64,000 bases of DNA from Maridesulfovibrio sp. (GCF_963676065.1 NZ_OY780933.1:3800501-3864500); one strand, 5' to 3'; shown: positions 1 through 9,065, counted from the first letter of the stretch. Notes: a model not told the origin generated them from the letters alone. A program made the numbers and translations.

Positions 1-1836
1 GTCGGCCCTGAAGGGAAGGAGCTTGAACGCCAGATGCTGGAGATTGCTCGCAAAGGCAACATGCGTGTGCAAGGCCCAAACTGCATGGGAACATACAGTG
101 CAGCCAAAAGCATGAACGCCAGCATCATCGACCTCGCCCCCGGTCCCATGAGTCTGGTGCTCCAGAGCGGTAACTTCGGTATCGACATCAACTTCAACGC
201 CAAATCCCGCAACCTCGGTTACAGTTGCTGGGCCACCATCGGCAACCAGATGGATATGCGTTTCAGCGATTTTGTCGAGTACATCGAAACCGACGACTAC
301 TCCAAAGTCTTGCTCCTTTACATGGAAGGATTGCGCGTTGAGAATGAGGAAGACGGACGCCGCTTTCTTGAAGCTGCCAAAAAGACTGCTGCCAAAAAGC
401 CCATTGCCGCCATCAAGATCGGCCGCAGTGAAGCAGGAGCCCGTGCAGCAGCATCCCACACCGGCTCCCTTGCCGGCAGTGAAAAAATCTTCGACGCTGC
501 CCTGAAACAGGCCGGTATCATCCGGGTGGACAGTCCCGGCCAGTTGCTGGACGCAGCGGAAGCATTCTCCAAATGCAAACCCGCCAAGGGCAAACGCATC
601 GCCATTCTAACCGATGGCGGCGGACACGGCGTAATGGCCACCGACTTTGCGGAAAAATTCAATCTCGAAGCACCGGTCCTTTCCGATGCCACCCAGAACA
701 AACTGAAAGAAATCCTCATGCCTCACTGTCCCATCAAGAACCCAGTAGACCTTGCTGGAACACCTGAGGCCGACATGTGGGTCTTTGACCGCTGCCTTGA
801 AGTCCTTCTGAATGACCCGGACGTTGACGGTATCATCATTGTCGGTCTTTACGGCGGATACGCCGACCTCTCGGAGGAATTCCGTACCCTTGAAATGGAT
901 GTAGCTAAAAGCATGACTGAAAAAATCGCCACCGGAGATAAACCGGTCGTGATGCATTCCATTTATGCACCGCAAAACCCGGAATGTCTGGAATACATCC
1001 GGGAGAACGGTGTTCCGATTTTCGGTGAAGTCGATGCTGCCGTACGTACCATGGGCCTGCTTTCCGCTTACAGTGACTTAAAAAATAATCTGCAGGAAGA
1101 AGCCGGGGAAGAGCTTCCCGAAATGCCTGCCGACCGTAAGGAAAAAGCCAAAGCTATTCTGGATGCTGTCCGAGAATCCGGACGCTCCAGCCTTGTAGAA
1201 ACCGAAGCCCGCGATGTGCTGCGTTGCTACGGCCTTGAGCTGGGTCAAGACTATCTGGCCACCACCGCGGATGAAGCAGCCGAATTCTACGATAAAATCG
1301 GCGGCAAAGTAGTTATGAAAATCGTTTCCCCAGACATTCTGCACAAGACCGATGCCGGAGGCGTGGCCCTGAACATAGATTCCGGAGAAAATGCCCGCGA
1401 GGCCTTTGAACAGTTAATCAAAAACGGGCGCCGTTACAAATCAGATGCCGACATCTTCGGAGTCATGATGACCGCCATGCTGCCCGGAGGGGTGGAATGC
1501 ATCATCGGTTCCAGTCACGATAACACCTTCGGCCCCACTGTCATGTTCGGACTGGGCGGTATTTTTGTGGAAGTCCTGAAAGATGTCTCCTTCAGGGTAG
1601 CTCCGGTGAATATGCCCTCCTGCCGCAGCATGATCCGCGAAATCAAAGGTCTGGATATGCTCCAAGGAGCCCGAGGCACCAAACCCTGTGACCTCGAAGC
1701 TCTTGCTGAAACCGCCTGCATAATTTCGCAGCTGGTCAGCGAACTTCGTGATATCGCTGAAGTAGACCTCAACCCGGTTTTTGCCTGGGAAAAAGGCTTG
1801 GCTATCGCCGACGCAAGAATTATCCTGCACGACTAA
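1..1836 (+). CDS. ADP-forming acetate/acyl-CoA ligase, alpha-beta fusion (5' partial)
   Basis: The frame is open from base 1, so the start and most of the N-terminal CoA-binding domain lie outside the window; 611 codons are visible. What remains is the end of the CoA-binding domain, the succinyl-CoA-ligase-like flavodoxin domain with the phospho-histidine region AASHTGSLAG, and a C-terminal ATP-grasp domain (KIVSPDILHKTDAGGV). The family converts acyl-CoA, ADP and phosphate to acid, CoA and ATP, or the reverse, in the cytoplasm. The fused order matches the single-chain archaeal/bacterial type. It lies 36 bp upstream of an FAD oxidase with RidA and an MFS carrier behind, which suggests it conserves energy from an acyl-CoA made in that pathway; the acyl substrate cannot be told from sequence. 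Confidence 0.88.
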   Translation, partial: VGPEGKELERQMLEIARKGNMRVQGPNCMGTYSAAKSMNASIIDLAPGPMSLVLQSGNFGIDINFNAKSRNLGYSCWATIGNQMDMRFSDFVEYIETDDYSKVLLLYMEGLRVENEEDGRRFLEAAKKTAAKKPIAAIKIGRSEAGARAAASHTGSLAGSEKIFDAALKQAGIIRVDSPGQLLDAAEAFSKCKPAKGKRIAILTDGGGHGVMATDFAEKFNLEAPVLSDATQNKLKEILMPHCPIKNPVDLAGTPEADMWVFDRCLEVLLNDPDVDGIIIVGLYGGYADLSEEFRTLEMDVAKSMTEKIATGDKPVVMHSIYAPQNPECLEYIRENGVPIFGEVDAAVRTMGLLSAYSDLKNNLQEEAGEELPEMPADRKEKAKAILDAVRESGRSSLVETEARDVLRCYGLELGQDYLATTADEAAEFYDKIGGKVVMKIVSPDILHKTDAGGVALNIDSGENAREAFEQLIKNGRRYKSDADIFGVMMTAMLPGGVECIIGSSHDNTFGPTVMFGLGGIFVEVLKDVSFRVAPVNMPSCRSMIREIKGLDMLQGARGTKPCDLEALAETACIISQLVSELRDIAEVDLNPVFAWEKGLAIADARIILHD

Positions 1837-1872
1837 CACGTATAGATTTATTATAAAAAAGAGAGATCGAAT

Positions 1873-3198
1873 ATGCGCGACGTAAAACTATACCCCACAA
1901 CCACCGGACAAAGCTGGTTGGAAATGTCCTCATACAAAAATCATACTTTCAAACCCCATTCCGAAATCAAGGATGAATATGATTATATCATTGTAGGGGC
2001 CGGATACGGCGGACATGCAGCGGCCAGACGTCTTGCCGAACTGCATCCCGAAGCAAAAATTGCTGTATTTGAAGCAATCATAATCGGCAATAACGACAGC
2101 GGGAAAAATGCCGGATTCATCATCGACGTTCCCCATGACTTCGGTGACCAGGGCGGTTCCTCCTTTGAAGAAAACCAAAAATACTTTGAACTCAATACCT
2201 TCATCATTAAATGGATGGAAGACACTATCAAGAGAGAAGGCATTGAAGACGTGGACTGGGACCACTGCGGTAAATATCTGTGCTGTGCCGAAGAAAAAAG
2301 CTTCAAGCTGATTGAGCACGAAGTTTCCGAACTCAAGCAGATGAACTGCTCTTATGAAGTTGTCGAAGGAGAAGACCTCTACCGCCGCACCGGCACCCGC
2401 TACTATAAAAAAGCACTCTACACCCCCGGTTCCGTTCTCATCAACCCCGCAGATGTTCTCCGCGCCCTGTTCGCAGTAATGCCTGAAAACGTGGATGTTT
2501 TTGAAGAAGCTCCGGTCATGCGCGTCGATGAAGGCAGCCCTGCAAGTATCACTCTGCGCAGCGGAAAACGGATTCAGGGCAAATACGTTCTTACTACCAG
2601 CGGCCCCTTCATCCCGCAATTCGGTATCGGCAAGAAAGTATTCTGCCCCGTACTTTCCTATGGTGCATTTACCCGCCAATTTACTGATGATGAAATGCGC
2701 TACTTCGAAGGTGTCAAGCCCTGGGGTTGTACTGCAGGGCATCCAGCCGGAACAACCGTACGTTTCACCCGCGACAACCGCATCTACGTGCGTAACGGAT
2801 TCTCCTACGCCACCAAACTCACCACCTCACATCAGCGCATCCAACGTTCCATTCCCAAACTGCGCAAAGCCTACGAAAACAGATTCCCAGAGCTTAAGCA
2901 CGTTAACTTCGAATTCGTTTCCGGCGGCATGATCAACATGACCATGAACTACCGCCCGCTGATGATGCAGCAACATCCCAGCATATTTGCCTCCGCCAGT
3001 GGAGAAGGTGCGGGTGTGGCCAAGACAAGCCTGCTTGGCTACTACCTTGCCGAATGGGTCAGTGGCAACAGCAGTCCGGACCTTGACTTCCTGCGCAAAA
3101 TATCCACTCCCGTGCGCTTGCCACCCGAGCCTTTCCTGACCATAGGGGCTGAAGCACGTCTCTTTTACGAAGAGTTCTGCGCTAAAAAAGAAATCTAA
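1873..3198 (+). CDS. FAD-dependent oxidoreductase, DAO (amine/amino-acid oxidase) family
   Basis: 441 residues. A dinucleotide-binding GxGxxG motif (VGAGYGGHAAARR, Gly42/44/47) and an acidic residue at the end of beta-2 (VFEA) mark an FAD Rossmann fold; the C-terminal ASGEGAGVAKTS segment is the second FAD contact typical of the DAO fold. About 35 residues precede the FAD fold, as in gamma-glutamylputrescine oxidase-like proteins. No signal peptide or membrane segment, so cytoplasmic. Such enzymes oxidise C-N bonds to imines; the RidA homologue directly downstream fits imine disposal. The start ATG follows GAGAGATCGA. Substrate unknown. It could act as a dehydrogenase rather than an O2-using oxidase, which would suit an anaerobe; that is inference. 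Confidence 0.85.
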   Translation: MRDVKLYPTTTGQSWLEMSSYKNHTFKPHSEIKDEYDYIIVGAGYGGHAAARRLAELHPEAKIAVFEAIIIGNNDSGKNAGFIIDVPHDFGDQGGSSFEENQKYFELNTFIIKWMEDTIKREGIEDVDWDHCGKYLCCAEEKSFKLIEHEVSELKQMNCSYEVVEGEDLYRRTGTRYYKKALYTPGSVLINPADVLRALFAVMPENVDVFEEAPVMRVDEGSPASITLRSGKRIQGKYVLTTSGPFIPQFGIGKKVFCPVLSYGAFTRQFTDDEMRYFEGVKPWGCTAGHPAGTTVRFTRDNRIYVRNGFSYATKLTTSHQRIQRSIPKLRKAYENRFPELKHVNFEFVSGGMINMTMNYRPLMMQQHPSIFASASGEGAGVAKTSLLGYYLAEWVSGNSSPDLDFLRKISTPVRLPPEPFLTIGAEARLFYEEFCAKKEI

Positions 3199-3238
3199 AA
3201 ACCTCACCATACGCTACATGCCTCCTGATTAACGGAGA

Positions 3239-3264
3239 GGTTGCCGAACATAGCTTCGGCAACC
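3239..3264 (+). other. Intercistronic hairpin
   Basis: GGTTGCCGAA and TTCGGCAACC form a perfect 10-bp stem with a 6-nt loop, between the oxidase and ridA. No T-run follows, so it is more likely an mRNA-processing or stability element, or partial attenuator, than a full terminator. Confidence 0.55.
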
Positions 3265-3299
3265 CTTCCGCAGGAAGCCCATACCCTAAGGAGTACCAT

Positions 3300-3677
3300 A
3301 TGGAATTCTTTAATTCGAAAGAATCTGCTGAAGTTGTAGGGCCTTACAGTCATTGCGTAAAAGCAGGCAACACATACTATGTTTGTGGTCAGGTTCCCTT
3401 CCATCCGGTCAGCGGCGAAGTCGTGGGAGTCTCAATCGAGGAACAGACCAGACAGACTCTGAACAACCTTAAATCGGTACTGGACGCAGCCGGCCTTGAT
3501 TTTTCGCACATAGCAAAGACCACAGTATTTCTGGCTACTATGAATGATTTTGCAGGATTCAACGAGGTGTACGCCGAATTTATGGGCGATCACCGTCCGG
3601 CAAGGCTGTGCCTTGGTGCCGGTGAAATAGTTCACGGCTGCCTGCTGGAAATGGATGCAATCGCTTACAAGGAATAA
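3300..3677 (+). CDS. RidA/YjgF family imine deaminase
   Basis: 125 residues, the usual size for the family. It begins with the typical FNSKESAEVVGPYSHCVKAGNTYYVCGQV arrangement (pieces: VGPYSHCVKAG, YYVCGQVPFHP) and ends with the conserved segment around RPARLCLGAGEIVHGCLLEMDAIA. The active-site Arg that contacts the substrate carboxylate in RidA corresponds to the Arg of HRPARLC. RidA proteins hydrolyse reactive enamines/imines to keto acids and ammonia and act as trimers in the cytoplasm. The start has a good ribosome site (AAGGAG). Its place immediately after an FAD amine/amino-acid oxidase suggests it clears that enzyme's imine product. Confidence 0.9.
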   Translation: MEFFNSKESAEVVGPYSHCVKAGNTYYVCGQVPFHPVSGEVVGVSIEEQTRQTLNNLKSVLDAAGLDFSHIAKTTVFLATMNDFAGFNEVYAEFMGDHRPARLCLGAGEIVHGCLLEMDAIAYKE

Positions 3678-3740
3678 TTGCGCTTAAAATGAACCATTTT
3701 CATTTTTCAACCTAATGCATTATTTTGCAAGGAGTGTACA

Positions 3741-5111
3741 ATGGCACCTAACGCACAAAACAGAATTAATTTCGATGATGCCCCTTTTTCTCCAATCCAC
3801 AAAAAAATCGCGGTCGGCACCTTCATGGGCCAAATCTGCGACGGATATGTTCTCGGGATTGTTGGTATCGCGCTGACCTATGCCACCGGAGCACTGGAGT
3901 TGGACAGCAACTGGATGGGTCTTATCGGTGCCGGAGCGCTATTCGGCATCCTCTTCGGAAGTCTGCTTACTGGAATTATTATTGACCGCATCGGCAGAAA
4001 ATCCGCATACGCCTTTGTGGCCTTTTTCACCCTGCTCCTTTCCGTGGCCCAATTCTTCCTGAGCGATCCTCTACATCTGGTAATTGTTCGTTTTCTGCTC
4101 GGCATGTGCGTTGGTGCCGACTACACTGTAGGAGTATCTCTGCTCAGTGAATGGACACCGGAAAAAATACGCACCAAAATGATGAGCTGGCTCATGGCCG
4201 CCTGGACTTTCGGCTACATCATCTCCTACTTTGCCGGTCTCGTTATCGCCACCATGGATGACTTGGGCGACAACGGCTGGCGCTGGATCATCTGCTCCTC
4301 CGCACTGCTCGCTGGGCTTACTCTGGTAATCCGCATCGGTTCCCCGGAATCACCCAGCTGGACCATTGCCAAGAAAGGAACTGCAGCAGCATTAAGCCTG
4401 ATCCACACCCATCTCGGTCCCGACTACGGACTGCCCGCAAAAGAAGAAAAAGTTGAATCAGCTTCCTTCTGGCGTCTCTTTAGCCCTGAATTGTGGCGCA
4501 ACACTGTTACTTCCTGTACCTTCTTCCTCTGTCAGGTACTGCCCTTCTTCGCCATATCCATCTTCCTCCCGGTTGTCGTCAAAGGCCTCAACATTGCCAA
4601 CCCCCATGCTTCAGGCATGATGTATAACGGGTTTACCATGGTCGGCGTTATCATTGGTATTCTTATCGCCGATAAAATCTCCCGCCGCGCATTCCTGCTC
4701 TGGACCTTCTACGGTGCAGGTGCAATCCTGACTATCATGACCGTCTGGCAGGACATGCCAGCCACTCTGGCCTTTGTACTGCTGGGTGCTTTTTCCACAG
4801 TGCTGGCCATCTCTATCGTCGCCGAATGGCTCTACCCGCCGGAGCTCTTCCCCACCGAACTCCGCGGTTCCGGCGTTGGTTTGACCATCGCCGCCAGCCG
4901 TATCGGTGCGGGAATGGGAACCTGGATGCTACCCGTAGTCACTGAACAATATGGTGTCAGCACCACCCTGATCTGCTGCATTGCCTCTCTGGTCATCGGC
5001 GGGGTGGTCTGCCAGTTGCTTGCTCCTGAAACATCCCCCCAATTCACAGCCGCCCTCCAGTTCCAACCTAAGGACAAAGCGGCTGAGAACAAAGCCTATG
5101 CAAGGAATTAA
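3741..5111 (+). CDS. MFS transporter, sugar/organic acid:H+ symporter type
   Basis: 456 residues with about 12 hydrophobic segments. The loop 2-3 signature of the major facilitator family is present (IDRIGRKSAY), as is the acidic/Arg-rich start of helix 4 (VRFLLGMCVGADYTVGVSLLSEW, seen as VRFLLGMCVGADYTVG) and PTELRGSGVG in the second half, all typical of the sugar and aromatic-acid symporter branch. Start is an ATG 8 nt after AAGGAG. It is the last gene of the operon that starts before the window. Most likely it imports the compound oxidised by the upstream FAD enzyme; substrate not assignable. Confidence 0.87.
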   Translation: MAPNAQNRINFDDAPFSPIHKKIAVGTFMGQICDGYVLGIVGIALTYATGALELDSNWMGLIGAGALFGILFGSLLTGIIIDRIGRKSAYAFVAFFTLLLSVAQFFLSDPLHLVIVRFLLGMCVGADYTVGVSLLSEWTPEKIRTKMMSWLMAAWTFGYIISYFAGLVIATMDDLGDNGWRWIICSSALLAGLTLVIRIGSPESPSWTIAKKGTAAALSLIHTHLGPDYGLPAKEEKVESASFWRLFSPELWRNTVTSCTFFLCQVLPFFAISIFLPVVVKGLNIANPHASGMMYNGFTMVGVIIGILIADKISRRAFLLWTFYGAGAILTIMTVWQDMPATLAFVLLGAFSTVLAISIVAEWLYPPELFPTELRGSGVGLTIAASRIGAGMGTWMLPVVTEQYGVSTTLICCIASLVIGGVVCQLLAPETSPQFTAALQFQPKDKAAENKAYARN

Positions 5112-5137
5112 TTTCTCCTCGCTATGACCTCGCCTGA

Positions 5138-5171
5138 GAACTGTTCCCCGACCCGCTTCGGGGAACAGTTC
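5138..5171 (+). terminator. Hairpin at end of catabolic operon
   Basis: GAACTGTTCCCCG (5138-5150) and CGGGGAACAGTTC (5159-5171) form a perfect 13-bp stem with an 8-nt loop, 27 bp after the MFS stop. It is followed by TCCCCCC rather than a T-run, so termination strength is uncertain. Confidence 0.55.
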
Positions 5172-5257
5172 TCCCCCCAGAGGAATACTGAATTAAACTT
5201 TTTTCTTCATCCGGTTCATCCATAAATCGGAGGAGGAAAAAGCGGGCGGAGCAGAGA

Positions 5258-6157
5258 ATGACAACCCACTACATTACCAGAACCTCAAGCAATCTTGCAG
5301 GATACAATTTTGTCATCATGGCTGCCTTTTGCTGGTCTCTGGTCACCCTGTTTTCCAAAATTCTTTTTGCCGCCGGGCTGTCAGCACTAGAAATTTCCTT
5401 CTGGCGGGCATCGCTGGGCTGCCTTTGCTTTGGACTGCATGCCGCCTGCACCCGCTCGTTAAGCATCAAACCTAGTCATGCCATGATGTTTATCCTTTGG
5501 GGAATGCTGAGCATCGGCGGACTTTTTTATATATACTTCCTGTCCATGCAACACAGCGGCGCAGCCATGGGGGTGGTCCTTCTGTACACCGCCCCAGTCT
5601 GGGTTGCGCTGCTATCCAAATTTGTCTCCCATGAAGAAGTTTCCAGACGGAAATGGCTATCCATAACCATCGCCCTGTGTGGTGTAGTCTGTATCTGCAT
5701 CTCCGGCGGCAGCCTACAAGCAGAAATATCTTCAACCGGCATTGTCTGCGGACTGGGGTCCGGGGTGTGCTATGCTCTGCAGTATCCCTTTTTCAAATAC
5801 TGGCAGAAGTACTACCGGACTGAAGCAATGTACACATACATGCAACTTGGCGGAACGCTGCTTCTGCTGCCCTTCACCCATTTTCATACTCCATATTCCG
5901 CAACGACATGGCCTATCATTCTGATGACGGCACTGCTCACCGGATATGCGGCGTTCTGGGCATACGGGCAGAGCATGAAGCGCATTCCGCAGGTCCACGT
6001 GGCTGTTTTCTGTAATCTGGAACCCATTCTGGGCACGCTCTGGGCGTGTTTCTTCTTCGGAGAAAACTTCACTGCGGCAGGCTGGATAGGTTTCACCCTG
6101 ATCCTGTCTGCCGTAGTGCTGTTATCCCTTGAGGGCAGGAGATGCAGCGATGTCTAA
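5258..6157 (+). CDS. EamA-family (DMT superfamily) transporter
   Basis: 299 residues with ten predicted hydrophobic helices arranged as two EamA repeats (roughly residues 17-145 and 160-290). The C-terminal repeat has the usual EPILGTLWACFFFGEN signature. Members export metabolites such as amino acids or carry nucleotide sugars; nothing in the sequence fixes the substrate. The start ATG lies in GCAGAGAATG with GGAGGAGG about 20 bp upstream, so the exact start is somewhat uncertain. Its last 8 bp overlap lpxB, suggesting translational coupling and a common transcript through lpxB and proC. Confidence 0.85.
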   Translation: MTTHYITRTSSNLAGYNFVIMAAFCWSLVTLFSKILFAAGLSALEISFWRASLGCLCFGLHAACTRSLSIKPSHAMMFILWGMLSIGGLFYIYFLSMQHSGAAMGVVLLYTAPVWVALLSKFVSHEEVSRRKWLSITIALCGVVCICISGGSLQAEISSTGIVCGLGSGVCYALQYPFFKYWQKYYRTEAMYTYMQLGGTLLLLPFTHFHTPYSATTWPIILMTALLTGYAAFWAYGQSMKRIPQVHVAVFCNLEPILGTLWACFFFGENFTAAGWIGFTLILSAVVLLSLEGRRCSDV

Positions 6158-7262
6158 AATTTGGATTAGTTGTAGCGAAGCTTCCGGCGATATGTTCGCC
6201 GGAGCACTTGCCGGGGAACTGCTTCGGCAATGCCCGTCTCTCAAAATTACAGGAATGGGAGGCCCCGCACTTAAAAATTCAGGGGCAAAAGTCATCTTTT
6301 CCATGAACCGCCTTTGCTTCAAAGGTTTCATGGATGTACTACTCAATCTGCCCGCGACCTTCCGATTGCATCAGGAAATCACACAAAGCTGGGAAGAGGA
6401 TTTCCCGGAAGCTATTATCATGGTCGACTGCCCGGATTTTAATCTTCCGCTGGCAAAATCAGCGCATGACATGGGGATCCCCGTATATTATTTCATGGCC
6501 CCCCAATTCTGGGCCTGGAAGCAGCCGGGCATACAAAAACTGCAACGCTACGTGCGCAAAACATTTTGCGCCCTTCCTTTTGAAGACGAGTACTTCAACA
6601 AACGGGGTTGTGCAGCCGAATATTTCGGCCATCCCCTGCTCGACATCATTCCGCTAAGCTCTCTGGACAAACTCACCGTAAACCACAACCGCATTGGATT
6701 CATGCCAGGCAGCAGGCGAAAAGAAATTTCATTTATGCTCCCTGAATTTGCCAAAACTGCCGCCAAACTGTTCTGCGAAAACCCCGCTCTGGAATTCCAC
6801 ATCGCCCGCGCTCCCGGTATCAGCAGGGATTTTTTACAACAGTTATGGCCGTCCGAACTTCCTGTAACCATCGTTCCCCCGCAAGGTCGTTTTTCCATGA
6901 TCAAAAGATCGGCCTTTATTTTCTGCACATCCGGCACGGCAACATTGGAAACAGCGCTCATCGGCTCTCCGACCATAGTGACTTACAAACTGGACCAGCC
7001 AGCAGCATTCATCGCCGGTAAACTAGCCTATTCCAAATTCATCAGCCTTACCAACATCCTTTTTCAAGAAGAAATCTTCCCCGAACTGCTGCAAGGCAAA
7101 GCCAATGCCGAATACCTCCTCACCCTAGCCAGATCATGGTTTAACTCAGCTGACCGATTACAGTCGTTACGCGATAAATTACGAATGACTCGGACCACTG
7201 CCGGACCGCCGGGCTGCCTGAGCAGAACAGCAAATTATATTTTAAATGACCTCAATCAATAA
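6150..7262 (+). CDS. lpxB: Lipid-A-disaccharide synthase
   Basis: 370 residues from ATG 6150, which follows GGCAGGAGATGCAGCG; an upstream in-frame ATG at 6129 lies inside the preceding gene and is less likely. Family hallmarks are the N-terminal SCSEASGDMFAGALAGELL, the substrate region VDCPDFNLPLAKSAHDMG, YFMAPQFWAWK, the GHPLLD motif and MPGSRRKEI. LpxB joins UDP-2,3-diacylglucosamine with lipid X at the inner face of the cytoplasmic membrane to make the lipid A disaccharide. Its usual neighbours lpxA/fabZ/lpxI are absent; instead it is flanked by a transporter and proC. Confidence 0.95.
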   Translation: MSKIWISCSEASGDMFAGALAGELLRQCPSLKITGMGGPALKNSGAKVIFSMNRLCFKGFMDVLLNLPATFRLHQEITQSWEEDFPEAIIMVDCPDFNLPLAKSAHDMGIPVYYFMAPQFWAWKQPGIQKLQRYVRKTFCALPFEDEYFNKRGCAAEYFGHPLLDIIPLSSLDKLTVNHNRIGFMPGSRRKEISFMLPEFAKTAAKLFCENPALEFHIARAPGISRDFLQQLWPSELPVTIVPPQGRFSMIKRSAFIFCTSGTATLETALIGSPTIVTYKLDQPAAFIAGKLAYSKFISLTNILFQEEIFPELLQGKANAEYLLTLARSWFNSADRLQSLRDKLRMTRTTAGPPGCLSRTANYILNDLNQ

Positions 7263-7273
7263 GGAGAAAATAA

Positions 7274-8065
7274 ATGAATATCGGTTTTATTGGTACAGGA
7301 AATATGGGAACAGCAATTATCAAAGCACTTTCCAAGGTGGAAGACATCACGATCTTCGGCCTGAATCAAACCCGAAGCAAACTGGAAGCACTGGCGGCAA
7401 GAACCGGCCTTATTCCATGCTCGAATATTAAAGAACTGGCAGAAAGATCTGATTTCATTGTACTGGCGGTCAAACCGCAGCAGGCTGAAAATATCTGGCC
7501 CGAACTGATCCCGACGCTGACCAAAGATAAAATACTGATCTCCATCGCAGCCGGACTGACTATGCATTCACTCAAGGCCGCTACTAACAATCTCTGCCCT
7601 GTAGTCAGGGCCATGCCCAATACCCCAGTGCTGATCAAAGAAGGAGTTACAGCTCTATGCTTTGACGACCCGGACCTGAACGAGAAAGACAAGCAGGCCA
7701 TCCTCCATATATTCACACATTGCGGCGAAGTACAGCCTCTCCACGAAAACCAGTTTGATGCCTTCACTGCAGTCATCGGATCCGGTCCGGCTTTCATCTT
7801 TTATCTGATTGAAACCATGGTTGAATCAGGAGTAGAACTCGGTCTTCATCGTGAGGCCTCATCGCGCATGGTCAAAAAATTGTTCAGCGGGGCCAGCCTT
7901 ATGGCTGAACGTTCACCGGAACATGTGAGCATGCTTAAAGAAATGTCCATCGCCCCGGCGGGAACAACTATCGCCGCGCTGGCCCACTTCGACCGCACCG
8001 CCATTCGAGGCCACATGATGGAGGGCATCCGCATGGCTTTCAAGCGCAGTATTGAAATGGGCTGA
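7274..8065 (+). CDS. proC: Pyrroline-5-carboxylate reductase
   Basis: 263 residues. The N-terminal NAD(P) fold starts with IGFIGTGNMGTAIIKAL; VRAMPNTP and the conserved C-terminal dimerisation segment with SPEHVSMLKEMSIAPAGTTIAALAHFD (short form APAGTTI) are typical of ProC. It reduces 1-pyrroline-5-carboxylate to proline in the cytoplasm. The ribosome site AAGGAG overlaps the lpxB stop codon, 11 bp upstream of the ATG, so it is co-transcribed with lpxB. No obvious terminator follows, and base composition becomes more AT-rich after its end. Confidence 0.95.
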   Translation: MNIGFIGTGNMGTAIIKALSKVEDITIFGLNQTRSKLEALAARTGLIPCSNIKELAERSDFIVLAVKPQQAENIWPELIPTLTKDKILISIAAGLTMHSLKAATNNLCPVVRAMPNTPVLIKEGVTALCFDDPDLNEKDKQAILHIFTHCGEVQPLHENQFDAFTAVIGSGPAFIFYLIETMVESGVELGLHREASSRMVKKLFSGASLMAERSPEHVSMLKEMSIAPAGTTIAALAHFDRTAIRGHMMEGIRMAFKRSIEMG

Positions 8066-8260
8066 TTGTTTGAAACCTTACCGTAGCGAACAGCAAAAAA
8101 TTTTAAATGAAGATGATTCCAAAAAACAGGAGCAACAAGGAAGATCACCCACTGCTTCTAGCAGATTTTCTTGACCATATTTATCAAGATTTACCCTATA
8201 AAGAAGGAACAATCTGATTATCACCATTCAGTCTCGACTCAAGTTTAGCAACATAAATTC

Positions 8261-8276
8261 TGGACTAATCAGTCCG
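8261..8276 (+). promoter_or_regulatory. Candidate TetR operator upstream of the TetR gene
   Basis: TGGACTAATCAGTCCG: half-sites GGACT/AGTCC separated by 4 nt. The same 16-nt layout (TGGAC n6 GTCC) recurs at 8923-8938 on the other side of the regulator gene. Spacing and symmetry match operators of TetR proteins with short palindromes. Position 46 bp before the gene suggests autoregulation. Confidence 0.6.
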
Positions 8277-8321
8277 AATATGACAATTTAATTATCAAAG
8301 ACATTAACTAGGATCATTATT

Positions 8322-8906
8322 TTGGCTAGACATCAAGAATTTGAAACAGACGAAGCATTGCATCAAGCTATGAAAGTTTTTTGGCGCAAAGGATACGAAG
8401 CTACGTCTATCAATGATTTACTTAAAGCTACAAATTTAAGTAAAAGCAGTCTTTATGCTACATTTGGAGGAAAACGCGATCTTTTTCTCGCCGCGTTTGA
8501 CTCATATCGTGATGCTCGCAAATCAGAAGCGATCAAAATTCTAAATCAAACTCCTGCTCGAAAAGGAATCGAACAATTTTACAAAATGATTCTCGAAGGA
8601 GCTAAAGCTGACGAATTTTCCAATGGATGTATGAGCATTAACCAAGCCGTTGAAATGGCTCCCCATGACGAAGACGTTCGAGTTAGAGTGAAGCAGGATT
8701 TCCAGTTAATGGAAAAATTTCTAACCCAAACTATTGAACAGGGGAGATTGGATGGATCTGTAAAAGGACGAAAGACGGCAAGGGAGCTTTCACGTATTTT
8801 AGTTGTCGCTTTTCCCGGACTACAAGTTATGGTTCGAGCAAAATGTGATCAGGAAAGACTGGACGAAGCTCTTCAACTGGTACTTTCTCTTCTTGATGAA
8901 GAATAA
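8322..8906 (+). CDS. TetR/AcrR-family transcriptional regulator
   Basis: 194 residues starting at TTG 8322, shortly after AGGATCAT. The N-terminal helix-turn-helix is clear: residues 10-55 include FWRKGYEATSINDLLKAT and LSKSSLYATFGGKRDLFLAA. The ligand-binding domain contains NGCMSINQAVEMAP, the NGC motif seen in a TetR subgroup that usually represses oxidoreductase or efflux genes. Matching palindromes lie before and after the gene, so it probably controls itself and the downstream psd gene. AT-rich codon use differs from lpxB/proC, which fits recent acquisition. Confidence 0.9.
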   Translation: MARHQEFETDEALHQAMKVFWRKGYEATSINDLLKATNLSKSSLYATFGGKRDLFLAAFDSYRDARKSEAIKILNQTPARKGIEQFYKMILEGAKADEFSNGCMSINQAVEMAPHDEDVRVRVKQDFQLMEKFLTQTIEQGRLDGSVKGRKTARELSRILVVAFPGLQVMVRAKCDQERLDEALQLVLSLLDEE

Positions 8907-8922
8907 TTTTTTTAATTAATTT

Positions 8923-8938
8923 TGGACCACATGGTCCA
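8923..8938 (+). promoter_or_regulatory. Candidate TetR operator upstream of psd
   Basis: TGGACCACATGGTCCA has 7-bp arms around a CA centre. It shares spacing and the TGGAC/GTCC bases with the site at 8261-8276. It lies 128 bp before the psd start. Confidence 0.6.
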
Positions 8939-9029
8939 GAAAAGACAGGAGCATATATAGTGCAAACATAAACCCTCAAAGATAATGGCAAGCACAAATA
9001 CTCACAGAAAAGCAGCTATAGACGATACT

Positions 9030-9043
9030 CACTCTATAGAGTG
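9030..9043 (+). promoter_or_regulatory. 14-bp perfect palindrome upstream of psd
   Basis: CACTCTATAGAGTG is fully self-complementary and ends 22 bp before the psd ATG. The centre TATAGA could double as a -10 element. Function is unproven. Confidence 0.4.
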
Positions 9044-9065
9044 TATGCTGCATAAGGAATAAAAA

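Noticed and set aside
8066..8321. Duplicate of the tRNA-Lys 3' end as distal attachment site
   Set aside because: No match to the tRNA 3' end was seen after proC by eye; a careful alignment with relatives would be needed.
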